From an uncultured Prevotella sp. (lineage in GTDB: Bacteria > Bacteroidota > Bacteroidia > Bacteroidales > Bacteroidaceae), in assembly GCA_944320235.1 (NCBI GenBank), contig CALUGQ010000002.1:124001-188000 (forward strand): 64,000 nt of DNA, in the 5' to 3' direction. The notes under the pieces are model-generated. The model did not search any database, was not told the DNA's origin, and worked only from the letters and a program-made list of their open reading frames with translations. Shown in pieces: positions 37,348-44,769 of this stretch; position 1 is the stretch's first letter, and every line of letters starts with the position of its first letter. Made by a program: the position numbers and the translations under genes.

Positions 37348-37448
37348 TATACCTTTTCGGGTATAAAGCATGGCTGATTTTATATAATTATACCCTAAAA
37401 GGTATAATATTAAATATTTTTACGTATCTTTGTACCCAATCGGGTATA
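37348..37448. promoter_or_regulatory. three 18-bp operator copies upstream of hipB
   Basis: Three near-palindromes with the form TATACC-N6-GGTATA or TACCC-N4/5-GGGTA occur at 37348-37365, 37389-37406 and 37431-37448. Their start-to-start spacing is 41 and 42 bases, about four helical turns. The third overlaps the -7 box and the second lies over the -33 region, so a HipB-type repressor bound here would block its own promoter. E. coli HipB also binds multiple TATCC-N8-GGATA operators. Confidence 0.8.
37425..37432 (+). promoter_or_regulatory. -7 box for the hip operon
   Basis: TATCTTTG matches TAnnTTTG, 22 bases before the hipB ATG and overlapping the third operator by two bases. Confidence 0.65.
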
Positions 37449-37453
37449 ATCTT

Positions 37454-37675
37454 ATGGCCAACGTAATAGCAGATTTCGTGAAGGAGATGCGCCGGCAGTA
37501 CGGCATGACGCAGGTAGACCTGGCCGACAAGTCGGGCGTGGGGCTGCGCTTTGTGCGCGACCTCGAGCAGGGAAAGCCCACGCTGCGCATGGACAAGGTG
37601 AACCAGGTGCTGGCCCTCTTCGGGCGGCAAGCAGGCCCCGTGGAGGCTGGCAACGGGGAAGGAGGCATGGCATGA
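37454..37675 (+). CDS. hipB: HipB-like helix-turn-helix antitoxin/repressor
   Basis: This 73-residue protein has one HTH_3/Xre domain: 'EMRRQYGMTQVDLADKSGVGLRFVRDLEQGKPTLRMDKVNQVL'. The start at 37454 follows the third operator. Its ATGA stop/start overlap with the next gene indicates translational coupling. HipB proteins repress the operon and neutralise HipA kinases. The short Gly-rich C-terminus lacks the longer tail of E. coli HipB. Confidence 0.88.
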   Translation: MANVIADFVKEMRRQYGMTQVDLADKSGVGLRFVRDLEQGKPTLRMDKVNQVLALFGRQAGPVEAGNGEGGMA

Positions 37676-38001
37676 AGCGCGCCATGGTGTATGTGCACGA
37701 CTGTTTTGCCGGGCGGCTCACCGAGGACGAGAGCGGCTTCACGTTTGAGTATGACGCCGCTTACCTCGACTCTGGCGCTGCCGAGGCCGTTAGCCTGACG
37801 CTGCCGCTGCGGCGCGAGCCTTACAGGGCCACGGTGCTCTTCCCGTTTTTCGACGGGCTTATACCCGAGGGGTGGCTCCTGGGCATAGCAGAGAGAAGCT
37901 GGAAGATAAGCCGCCTGGACCGTATGTCGCTGCTGCTGGCCTGCTGCAAGGACTGCATAGGGGCCGTGAGCGTAGTGGCTGAAACCATGGAGGAGGAGTG
38001 A
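37672..38001 (+). CDS. HipA N-terminal subdomain protein (HipS-like)
   Basis: This 109-residue protein corresponds to the HipA N-subdomain-1 (couple_hipA) region only. It has 'AVSLTLPLRREPYRATVLFPFFDGLIPEGWLLGIAE', which in full-length HipA precedes the kinase. It overlaps hipB by 4 bases and hipT by 1 base. The order B-S-T equals that of the E. coli O127 HipBST system, where HipS rather than HipB is the antitoxin. That equivalence is inferred from layout and domain content. Confidence 0.82.
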   Translation: MKRAMVYVHDCFAGRLTEDESGFTFEYDAAYLDSGAAEAVSLTLPLRREPYRATVLFPFFDGLIPEGWLLGIAERSWKISRLDRMSLLLACCKDCIGAVSVVAETMEEE

Positions 38002-38942
38002 TGGGGAAGTGTCTTTACTGTTACAAGGAGCTGAAAGAGGGGCAGGCAGACTTCCACCCGGCCTGCGCCCGCAAGTTCTTCGGGGCCACCGCTGCGCCGA
38101 GGCTGCCCTACGTGCGCTCGCAGCTGGGCGACCTGGCCAAGAGGGTGGTGCGCAGCCAGGCGGCGCTCACGGGGGCGCAGGCCAAGCTCTCGCTCGACAT
38201 CAGCCGCGACGTGGGCAGCCAGCAGGGGCGGCTTACCATCGTGGGCCTGTGGGGAAGGTACATACTGAAGCCGCAGGCTTCAGCTTACCGGGCATTGCCC
38301 GAGCTGGAGGACGTGACCATGCACCTGGCCGAGGCCGCCAAGATAAGCGTCGTGCCTCATTCGCTCATACGTTTCGCCGACGGCGAACTGTGCTACATAA
38401 CGCGCCGCATAGACCGCACAAAGGACGGAGGAAAGGTGGCCATGGAGGATATGTGCCAGCTCTCGGAACGGCTTACGGAGTATAAGTACAAGGGATCTTA
38501 CGAGCAGATAGCCAAGATAATACGCCGGTACTCGGCCGCTCCGCAGCTTGATGTCGTGAATTTCTGGGAGATAGTGGCATTCTCGTGGCTCACGGGCAAT
38601 GCCGACATGCACCTCAAGAACTTCTCATTGTATAACAACGGCGGGCTTGGCTACACGCTGACACCGGCCTACGACATGCTGTCAACTGCCTTGGCCATGC
38701 CTGAAGACAAGGAGGAACTGGCCCTGACGCTCAACGGCAAGAAGCGGCGGCTGCGCAAGGCCGACTTCTACAAGGCCATAACGGCATCGGGGGTCGACGA
38801 GAGAGTGATAGAGAAATTGTCGCGTAAGTTCGGCCGCGCCCTGCCTAAGTGGTTCGAGCTGATAGACCGCTCGTTCCTGCCGGAGGATATGCGCCGCCGG
38901 TACAAGAGCCTGATACTGCGCCGCGTGGTGCTGCTCAGGTAG
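38001..38942 (+). CDS. HipA-type Ser/Thr kinase toxin (HipT-like), zinc-ribbon variant
   Basis: This 313-residue protein has a Cys4-x2-Cys7-x11-His19-x2-Cys22 zinc-ribbon-like N-terminus. The kinase follows with 'ALTGAQAKLSL' (about 55-65), the ATP Lys90 in 'RYILKPQ', the catalytic loop 'GNADMHLKNFSL' (Asp202, Asn207) and the metal Asp225 in 'PAYDMLST'. HipA and HipT kinases phosphorylate aminoacyl-tRNA synthetases (GltX and TrpS in E. coli) and arrest growth. Here the N-subdomain is on a separate gene immediately upstream. All catalytic residues are present, so activity is likely; the target is unknown. Confidence 0.88.
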   Translation: MGKCLYCYKELKEGQADFHPACARKFFGATAAPRLPYVRSQLGDLAKRVVRSQAALTGAQAKLSLDISRDVGSQQGRLTIVGLWGRYILKPQASAYRALPELEDVTMHLAEAAKISVVPHSLIRFADGELCYITRRIDRTKDGGKVAMEDMCQLSERLTEYKYKGSYEQIAKIIRRYSAAPQLDVVNFWEIVAFSWLTGNADMHLKNFSLYNNGGLGYTLTPAYDMLSTALAMPEDKEELALTLNGKKRRLRKADFYKAITASGVDERVIEKLSRKFGRALPKWFELIDRSFLPEDMRRRYKSLILRRVVLLR

Positions 38943-38997
38943 CTTGTGGCCGGGTGTTCCGCGCCGGGATTGTAAGTGGCTGATAATCAGCTGGGTT

Positions 38998-39107
38998 ATG
39001 AGACGGGGCGTCTTGGCTTGCAAAACGTGCTGTTCCAGAACGCAAAACGGGCCGTTTCGCATTGCGAAACGGCCCGCATGGCTTTCCAGAACCGGTCTTG
39101 TCAATAT
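38998..39107. repeat. 22-base repeat array 6 (5 units)
   Basis: Units start at 38998, 39020, 39042, 39064 and 39086. Units 3 and 4 form a perfect 13-bp hairpin with an ATT loop (39048-39060 with 39064-39076). The last unit runs into CTTGTCAATATTTCTT (39097-39112). It lies between convergent hipT and the acyl-CoA dehydrogenase gene. Confidence 0.88.
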
Positions 39108-39133
39108 TTCTTGTCGTTCAGATGGCGTTCCCG

Positions 39134-40858
39134 TCACTCGGCTTCAGCCTCGCGTGAGCGGAAGTTCACGAGGTCTTCGGCAATGAAGTTCTTCACGTAG
39201 GCCGACTTTCCGATGACCTCTTCCTCGGCGTGGCGCACGTAGACGTTGGCGCTCTTGAGGAACAGCTCCGGCGCGCGGCTTGCGTCGTCGATGATGAGCA
39301 GCGACATGAGGATGTCGCCCGTCATGTCGTAGAGGCGGCGGGCAAGGAAGTCGTGTACGTCCTGGCTGCCGGTCTCTTTCACGTAGTTTACGGCCTGCTC
39401 GTACAGCTCCACCATCTTGCCGGCGCGTATCTGCAGCCCGCGCATATCCTCGGACACCTCGTTCTGCAGCATCTCCTTCATCACCGAGAGGTAAGTGCCG
39501 TTGGTGATGTAGCGTATTGCGGCCACCACCTGCAGCTGCGTCGTGCCCTCGTAGATGGAGAATATGCGCGCGTCGCGGTAGAGCCGCTGGCTCTTGTACT
39601 CCATGATGAAGCCCGAGCCGCCGTGAATCTGTATGGCGTCGTAGGCGTTCTGGTTGGCGTACTCGGAGTTCATGCCCTTGGCAATGGGCGTGAAGGCGTC
39701 GGCCAGGCGGGCGTACTTCTTCTGCTCCTGGCGCTCCTCGGGCGTCAGCTTGCGCTCGCGGGCAATGTCGTCGAGGGCCTTGTATATGTCAACGTAGCGT
39801 GCTGTCTGGTACAGTATCGAGCGTCCGGCGTCGAGCTTTGCCTTCATGCGCGACAGCATGTCGTAGACTGCGGGGAAGTCAATGATGGCTGTGTCGAACT
39901 GGCGGCGCTCCTTTGCGTATGCCAGCCCTTCGTTGTAGGCAGCCTGCGACACACCCACCGACTGCGCGGCGATGCCCAGGCGCGCGCCGTTCATGAGCGC
40001 CATGACGTACTTTATGAGGCCCATGCGGGTGCTTCCGCACAGTTCGGCCTTGGCGTTCTTGTAGGTCAGCTCGCACGTGGGCGACCCGTGGATGCCCAGC
40101 TTGTGCTCAATGTGGCGCACGTTTACGCCGCCCTGCCGCTTGTCGTATATGAACATGGACAGGCCGCGGCCGTCGCGGGTGCCTTCTTCCGACCGGGCCA
40201 GCACAAGGTGGATGTCGGAGTCGCCGTTGGTTATGAACCTCTTCACGCCGTTGAGCAGCCAGCAGCCCTCCTCCTCGGAGTAAGTTGCCTTGAGCATAAC
40301 GCGCTGCAGGTCGCTTCCGGCGTCGGGTTCTGTGAGGTCCATCGACATGGTCTCGCCGGCACAGACGCGCGGGATGTATTTCATCCGCTGCTCCTCGCTG
40401 CCGAATTCGTACAGAGTCTCTATGCAGTCCTGCAGGCTCCATATGTTCTGGAAGCCCGCGTCGGCCGACGCAACCATCTCCGATGCCATGGAATAGGGCG
40501 TTATCGGCAGGTTGAGGCCGCCGTATCGGCGCGGCATGCTTATGCCCCAGAGTCCTGCCTTGCGCGTTGCGTCAAGGTTATCGTAGGTCTTCGAGGCGTA
40601 TATCATGCGCCCGTTTTCGAGGTGCGGCCCCTCTTCGTCTACGCTTTCCGCGTTGGGCTCTATTATGTTGGCGGCCACGTCGCCCGTTATCTCGAGCAGT
40701 CTCTCGTAGTTCTCCATTGCGTCGTTGAAGTCAACGGGTGCGTCTTCATACTTCTCTTTGTCTGCAAAGTTGCGCTCCTTCAGCTCAACTATGCGCTCCA
40801 TCAGCGGGTGGTGGAGGTGGAACTTCAGTTCCGGCTGGTCTGTATAGTAGTTGGACAT
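39134..40858 (-). CDS. acyl-CoA dehydrogenase family protein
   Basis: This 574-residue flavoprotein has the acyl-CoA dehydrogenase N-terminal, middle ('MSMDLTEPDAGSDLQ', 'KRFITNGDSD') and C-terminal domains ('YAKERRQF', 'QIHGGSGFIMEYKSQRLYRDARIFSIYEGTTQLQ'). A further helical C-terminal extension is present. It is the last gene of an etfB-etfA-acd operon, so electrons would pass to the adjacent ETF. It is longer than short-chain enzymes of about 380 residues. The chain-length specificity and direction (oxidation or crotonyl-type reduction) cannot be told. Confidence 0.9.
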   Translation of the reverse strand: MSNYYTDQPELKFHLHHPLMERIVELKERNFADKEKYEDAPVDFNDAMENYERLLEITGDVAANIIEPNAESVDEEGPHLENGRMIYASKTYDNLDATRKAGLWGISMPRRYGGLNLPITPYSMASEMVASADAGFQNIWSLQDCIETLYEFGSEEQRMKYIPRVCAGETMSMDLTEPDAGSDLQRVMLKATYSEEEGCWLLNGVKRFITNGDSDIHLVLARSEEGTRDGRGLSMFIYDKRQGGVNVRHIEHKLGIHGSPTCELTYKNAKAELCGSTRMGLIKYVMALMNGARLGIAAQSVGVSQAAYNEGLAYAKERRQFDTAIIDFPAVYDMLSRMKAKLDAGRSILYQTARYVDIYKALDDIARERKLTPEERQEQKKYARLADAFTPIAKGMNSEYANQNAYDAIQIHGGSGFIMEYKSQRLYRDARIFSIYEGTTQLQVVAAIRYITNGTYLSVMKEMLQNEVSEDMRGLQIRAGKMVELYEQAVNYVKETGSQDVHDFLARRLYDMTGDILMSLLIIDDASRAPELFLKSANVYVRHAEEEVIGKSAYVKNFIAEDLVNFRSREAEAE

Positions 40859-40939
40859 TGGTGTTGTTTTTTGTTTGTTAGTGCTTGGCTTGGGGTGGCC
40901 AGCCGCCGGCCATGGGCGGCTTCGCCCCTTGCGTGGTGC

Positions 40940-41962
40940 TTATTTGTTGTTCTGTTTGTAGTACTTGATGAGCTTCGGCACCACTTCCTCCACCGTACCT
41001 GTTATCACGTAGTCGGCTATTTTGTTGATGGGGGCATCCGGGTCGCTGTTTATCGAGATGATGATGCCAGAGTCCTGCATGCCGGCTATGTGCTGTATCT
41101 GGCCCGATATGCCGCAGGCAATGTATACCTTCGGGTGGACAGTTACTCCCGTCTGGCCTATCTGGCGGTCGTGGTCGGCCCATCCCGCGTCTACGGCGGC
41201 GCGGCTTGCGCCTACCTCACCGTGCAGTTCCTTGGCCAGCTTGAACAGCAGGTCGAAGCCTTCCTTGCTGCCCACGCCGTAGCCACCGGCCACTACGATG
41301 GGCGCTCCCTTGAGGTTGTGCTTGGCAGCCTCCACGTGGCGGTCGATGACCTTGACCACGAAAGCCTCCGGTGACACATACTTTGCAACCTCGGGATATG
41401 CCACTTCGCCCTTTGCCTGGCCCTCATAGACGGCTTTTTGCATCACCCCGCTGCGCACGGTGGCCATCTGCGGGCGATGGTCGGGGTTGACGATGGTGGC
41501 CACGATGTTGCCTCCGAAGGCCGGGCGGATTTGATATAGCAGCCCGTCGTAGTGCTTTCCGCTTTTCTTGTCGTCATATTCGCCAATCTCAAGTTGGGTG
41601 CAGTCGGCGGTGAGACCGCTCGTGAGCGATGACGACACGCGCGGCCCGAGGTCGCGTCCGATGACGGTTGCGCCCATGAGGCATATCTGCGGCTTTTCCT
41701 CCTTGAACAGGTTCACGAGTATGTCTGTGTGTGGTGCCGACGTGTAAGGGAACAAACCATCGCCGTCGAAGACAAAGAGCTTGTCGACACCGTAGGGCAA
41801 CACCTGGCTTTCCACCTTGCCTTTGATGCCCGTTCCGCACACTACGGCGTGCAGTTCGACGCCGAGTTCGTTGGCCAGCTTGCGGCCCTTGGTGAGCAGT
41901 TCTTGCGAAACCTCCTGCACCTCGGGGCCTTCTATCTCTACATATACAAATACGTTGTCCAT
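40940..41962 (-). CDS. etfA: electron transfer flavoprotein alpha subunit
   Basis: This 340-residue protein has the FAD-binding C-terminal domain: 'GASRAAVDAGWADHDRQIGQTG' and then 'YIACGISGQIQHIAGM', 'INSDPDAPI'. It forms a heterodimer with EtfB, encoded 100 bases upstream, and hands electrons between the acyl-CoA dehydrogenase and the respiratory chain or a bifurcating acceptor. Confidence 0.94.
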   Translation of the reverse strand: MDNVFVYVEIEGPEVQEVSQELLTKGRKLANELGVELHAVVCGTGIKGKVESQVLPYGVDKLFVFDGDGLFPYTSAPHTDILVNLFKEEKPQICLMGATVIGRDLGPRVSSSLTSGLTADCTQLEIGEYDDKKSGKHYDGLLYQIRPAFGGNIVATIVNPDHRPQMATVRSGVMQKAVYEGQAKGEVAYPEVAKYVSPEAFVVKVIDRHVEAAKHNLKGAPIVVAGGYGVGSKEGFDLLFKLAKELHGEVGASRAAVDAGWADHDRQIGQTGVTVHPKVYIACGISGQIQHIAGMQDSGIIISINSDPDAPINKIADYVITGTVEEVVPKLIKYYKQNNK

Positions 41963-42062
41963 GTGTTTTGTGATTTTGTGATTTCATCCAGTGGCAGGCT
42001 GGCGGCGGTATGGAGGCTTTCTCGTTCCCGCCCGGTTTGCCTGTTCCTACCGGAAAACATTT

Positions 42063-42932
42063 TTAGCCGATTATCTTCTCGCTGATGAGTTCCTTTACCA
42101 TGCCTTCAATGTCGGCGTCGGCCGCCGTGAGGCGTTTGCACTCCTTGGCCTGGAACACTATGTTCTGCACGGCTTTCACCTTGGTAGGGGAGCCGCTGAG
42201 CCCACACTGCTGCGGGTCGCCGTCGACATCGGCCACCGACCACTGGTTGAGCGTGAGGTAAGGACGCTCTTCGTAGAGCTGTGCGTAAGGCATATCGGGC
42301 GTGCGCTCCATTGGAGCCGTGGCGTGCTTGTACTTCATCACGAGCTTGGCGTTGCACGGGCGGCATGGGGCTGCGCTGCCGTTCACGGTCACTACGATGG
42401 GCATCGGGGCCTCCACAGTCTCCACGCCTCCGTCGATGTGGCGGCGTATGGTGAGCTTTCCGTCCTCGCACTTGAGTATTTCCTCGGCGTAGGTCACTTG
42501 GCTGAGGCCGAGCTTCTGCGCCACTTGCGGCCCCACCTGGGCTGTGTCGCCGTCGATGGCCTGCCGCCCTCCGATTACTATGTCCACCCCTCCTATCTTC
42601 TTGATGGCCGTGGCCAGTGCGTAAGATGTGGCCAGTGTGTCGGCCCCGGCGAACAGGCGGTCGGTGAGCAGCCAGCCTGTGTCGGCTCCGCGGTACAGGC
42701 CCTGGCGTATTATCTCAGCTGCGCGCGGTGGGCCCATGGTCAGTATGCCCACGGTGGAGCCCGGGTTCTGCTCCTTGAGGCGCAGTGCCTGTTCCAGCGC
42801 GTTGAGGTCTTCGGGGTTGAAGATGGCCGGCAGTGCGGCACGGTTCACCGTGCCTTCGGCCGTCATGGCGTCTTTCCCCACGTTTCTTGTGTCAGGAACT
42901 TGCTTGGCAAGTACAACGATTTTCAGTTTCAT
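42063..42932 (-). CDS. etfB: electron transfer flavoprotein beta subunit
   Basis: This 289-residue protein with EtfB features 'VVLAKQVPDTRNV', 'NALEQALRLKEQ' and 'DIVIGGRQAIDGDTAQVGPQVAQKLGL' binds the nucleotide cofactor of the ETF dimer. It is the first gene of the operon, with a promoter at 43003. Whether it belongs to a bifurcating group cannot be settled by eye. Confidence 0.94.
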   Translation of the reverse strand: MKLKIVVLAKQVPDTRNVGKDAMTAEGTVNRAALPAIFNPEDLNALEQALRLKEQNPGSTVGILTMGPPRAAEIIRQGLYRGADTGWLLTDRLFAGADTLATSYALATAIKKIGGVDIVIGGRQAIDGDTAQVGPQVAQKLGLSQVTYAEEILKCEDGKLTIRRHIDGGVETVEAPMPIVVTVNGSAAPCRPCNAKLVMKYKHATAPMERTPDMPYAQLYEERPYLTLNQWSVADVDGDPQQCGLSGSPTKVKAVQNIVFQAKECKRLTAADADIEGMVKELISEKIIG

Positions 42933-43002
42933 ATTGGATAAATAGTTATTGTGATTCTTGCTGATTAGTATTGGCTGCCGGCGGGAACAAAGCAGCCGAC
43001 GG

Positions 43003-43010
43003 CAAAGTTA
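43003..43010 (-). promoter_or_regulatory. -7 box for etfB-etfA-acd
   Basis: TAACTTTG on the minus strand with a CTTG about 20 bases upstream fits the Bacteroidota promoter. The leader is about 65 bases. The 42933-43102 gap holds nothing else. Confidence 0.6.
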
Positions 43011-43102
43011 ACTCTTTTTTCGGGTTGCGCCAAGAAAATGGTGCTAAAAAAGTTTGCTCGCGTGCCGATGCCGTTGCGGCGAGGTGCGGGCTGCGGTGCG
43101 GT

Positions 43103-44203
43103 TCATTCCGGCCACGGTTCAAACTCAAGGTAGCCTTCCACCCATTCTTCCCTGTGCATTTCGGCCTCGGGCGACGGGTTCGACACGGCCAGGCCTATCA
43201 GCCTTATGGGGTGTGCCGCTGAGTATTCCACCTCGCGCAGCAGGCGTTTCGCGGCGGGCAGAATCTCGTCTTTTGTCTGCAGAAGGCCCTGCACGGTGAT
43301 GCTGCGCGTTATCTGCGTGAAGTCGCCATACTTCACCTTGAGCGTAAGCGTGCGCCCCTCAAACCCGTCCTTGCCCACCCGGCGCACCAGCTCCAGCACC
43401 GTGTGGTACAGCTCTACGAGCACAGCCGCGTGCGTGCTTATGTCGTTTTCGAGCGTGTGCTCGCATCCCACCGACTTCCTCACGTATTCCGTCTCCACCG
43501 GCCTTAGGTCGATGCCCCGTGCGAAGTCGTAATATATGCGCCCCATCTTGCCGAACACCTCGGTGAGATGTTGCAGCGAGCACTTCCTGAGGTCGGCCCC
43601 GGTGAATATGCCCATGTAGTGCATCCGCTCGGCGGTGCGCGGGCCCACGCCCCAGAACTGCTCTATCTTCAGCCCGGCTATGAAGTCGAGCGAGCGGTCG
43701 GGGTGTATCACCGTGAGTCCGTCGGGCTTGCGGTAGTCAGACGCTATCTTGGCCAGGAACTTGTTGTACGACACGCCTGCCGATGCCGTGAGGCTCAGTT
43801 CCGAGCGTATTCGCTGCCTTATCTCGCGGGCTATGTCTACGGCCAGCTCCATGCCGCGCTTGTTGTGGGTTACGTCGAGGAACGCCTCGTCTATCGACAG
43901 CGGCTCTATCACGTCGGTGTAGTCGTGGAATATGGCGCGTATCTGCTGCGACACGGCCTTGTAAGCCTCGTGCCTGCCCTCCACCACCACGAGCTGCGGG
44001 CAGAGCCGCTTGGCCCGTGCCATGGCCATGGCCGAGCGCACGCCGAAGCGGCGCGCCTCGTAGCTGGCGGTGGATACGACCCCGCGCGGGCCGTCGTGGC
44101 CCACGGCCACGGGCAGTCCGCGCAGTTCGGGGTGGTCGCGCTGCTCCACGGCGGCGAAGAAGGCGTCCATGTCTATGTGTATTATCTTGCGCAGCTCGGT
44201 CAT
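43103..44203 (-). CDS. dinB: DNA polymerase IV
   Basis: This Y-family translesion polymerase of 366 residues starts at 44203. Metal-binding residues lie in 'IIHIDMDAFFAAVEQR' and 'PLSIDEAFLDVT'; 'YEARRFGVRSAMAMARAKRLCP', the thumb HhH 'FWGVGPRTAERM' and the little finger domain are present. Its start overlaps the end of the phosphopantetheinyl transferase gene by 4 bases. A longer open frame to 44491 is only that gene's shadow. No LexA-like box was recognised. Confidence 0.94.
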   Translation of the reverse strand: MTELRKIIHIDMDAFFAAVEQRDHPELRGLPVAVGHDGPRGVVSTASYEARRFGVRSAMAMARAKRLCPQLVVVEGRHEAYKAVSQQIRAIFHDYTDVIEPLSIDEAFLDVTHNKRGMELAVDIAREIRQRIRSELSLTASAGVSYNKFLAKIASDYRKPDGLTVIHPDRSLDFIAGLKIEQFWGVGPRTAERMHYMGIFTGADLRKCSLQHLTEVFGKMGRIYYDFARGIDLRPVETEYVRKSVGCEHTLENDISTHAAVLVELYHTVLELVRRVGKDGFEGRTLTLKVKYGDFTQITRSITVQGLLQTKDEILPAAKRLLREVEYSAAHPIRLIGLAVSNPSPEAEMHREEWVEGYLEFEPWPE

Positions 44204-44763
44204 TTCTCGGTGCAGACGGTGAACACGTATCCCCGGGCCATGTTGACTGTCGTGGCGAAGCGGGCCTCCGCCCCGTCGAGGGCCGACTTCAGTTCGCGTC
44301 GTATGCCCTCGCCGGTGAGCTTCAGCAGGCTCTCTTTCATGGTCCACAGGCAGGCAAACTCCACCTCGGGCTGCGCTGAAGCCTCCACGCGTGCCAGTTC
44401 GCCGGGGCTCAGCACGCGCCTCGCCAGCGCGGGGTTGTAGGGTCTTATCAGCTCGATGTCGGCCCCTACGGGGGCAGGGCTTATGGCGCACAGGGCCGCC
44501 GCTGGGCAGTGGCTAAGGTTGAAGTGTATTTCGGGGTGCCCTTCTATGCATGGCTTGCCGCCCTCGGCATAGGCGAACGCGGGCGGCTCGGTGATGGCGT
44601 ACTCTGCCCTCAGGCCGCGGCAGAGCAGCCTGTAAGCCGCCACCGACAGGCGGCGGTCAGTCTCGCGGCGGTGGCGCAGGGCCACGTCGCGCCGCCAGGC
44701 AGGTAGTTGCAGCAGTGCCTCGTCGAGGCTGAAGCCGCTGATGTTGTCGTCGAGGTAGAGCAT
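44200..44763 (-). CDS. 4'-phosphopantetheinyl transferase superfamily protein
   Basis: This 187-residue enzyme moves phosphopantetheine from CoA to a carrier protein. It has the Sfp-type motifs 'GGKPCI', 'HFNLSHC', 'PVGADIELI' and 'WTMKESLLKLTGEGI'. At this length and with this motif set it is a single-domain-pair Sfp/Gsp-like protein. It is 6 bases after rmuC and overlaps dinB, so the three are co-transcribed, with no metabolic link between them. The target carrier protein is unknown. Confidence 0.88.
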   Translation of the reverse strand: MLYLDDNISGFSLDEALLQLPAWRRDVALRHRRETDRRLSVAAYRLLCRGLRAEYAITEPPAFAYAEGGKPCIEGHPEIHFNLSHCPAAALCAISPAPVGADIELIRPYNPALARRVLSPGELARVEASAQPEVEFACLWTMKESLLKLTGEGIRRELKSALDGAEARFATTVNMARGYVFTVCTEK

Positions 44764-44769
44764 GGCGGG

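Noticed and set aside
39230-41374. 714-residue plus-strand frame opposite acd and etfA
   Set aside because: Spans two antisense genes and their spacer; composition is that of a GC-rich shadow.
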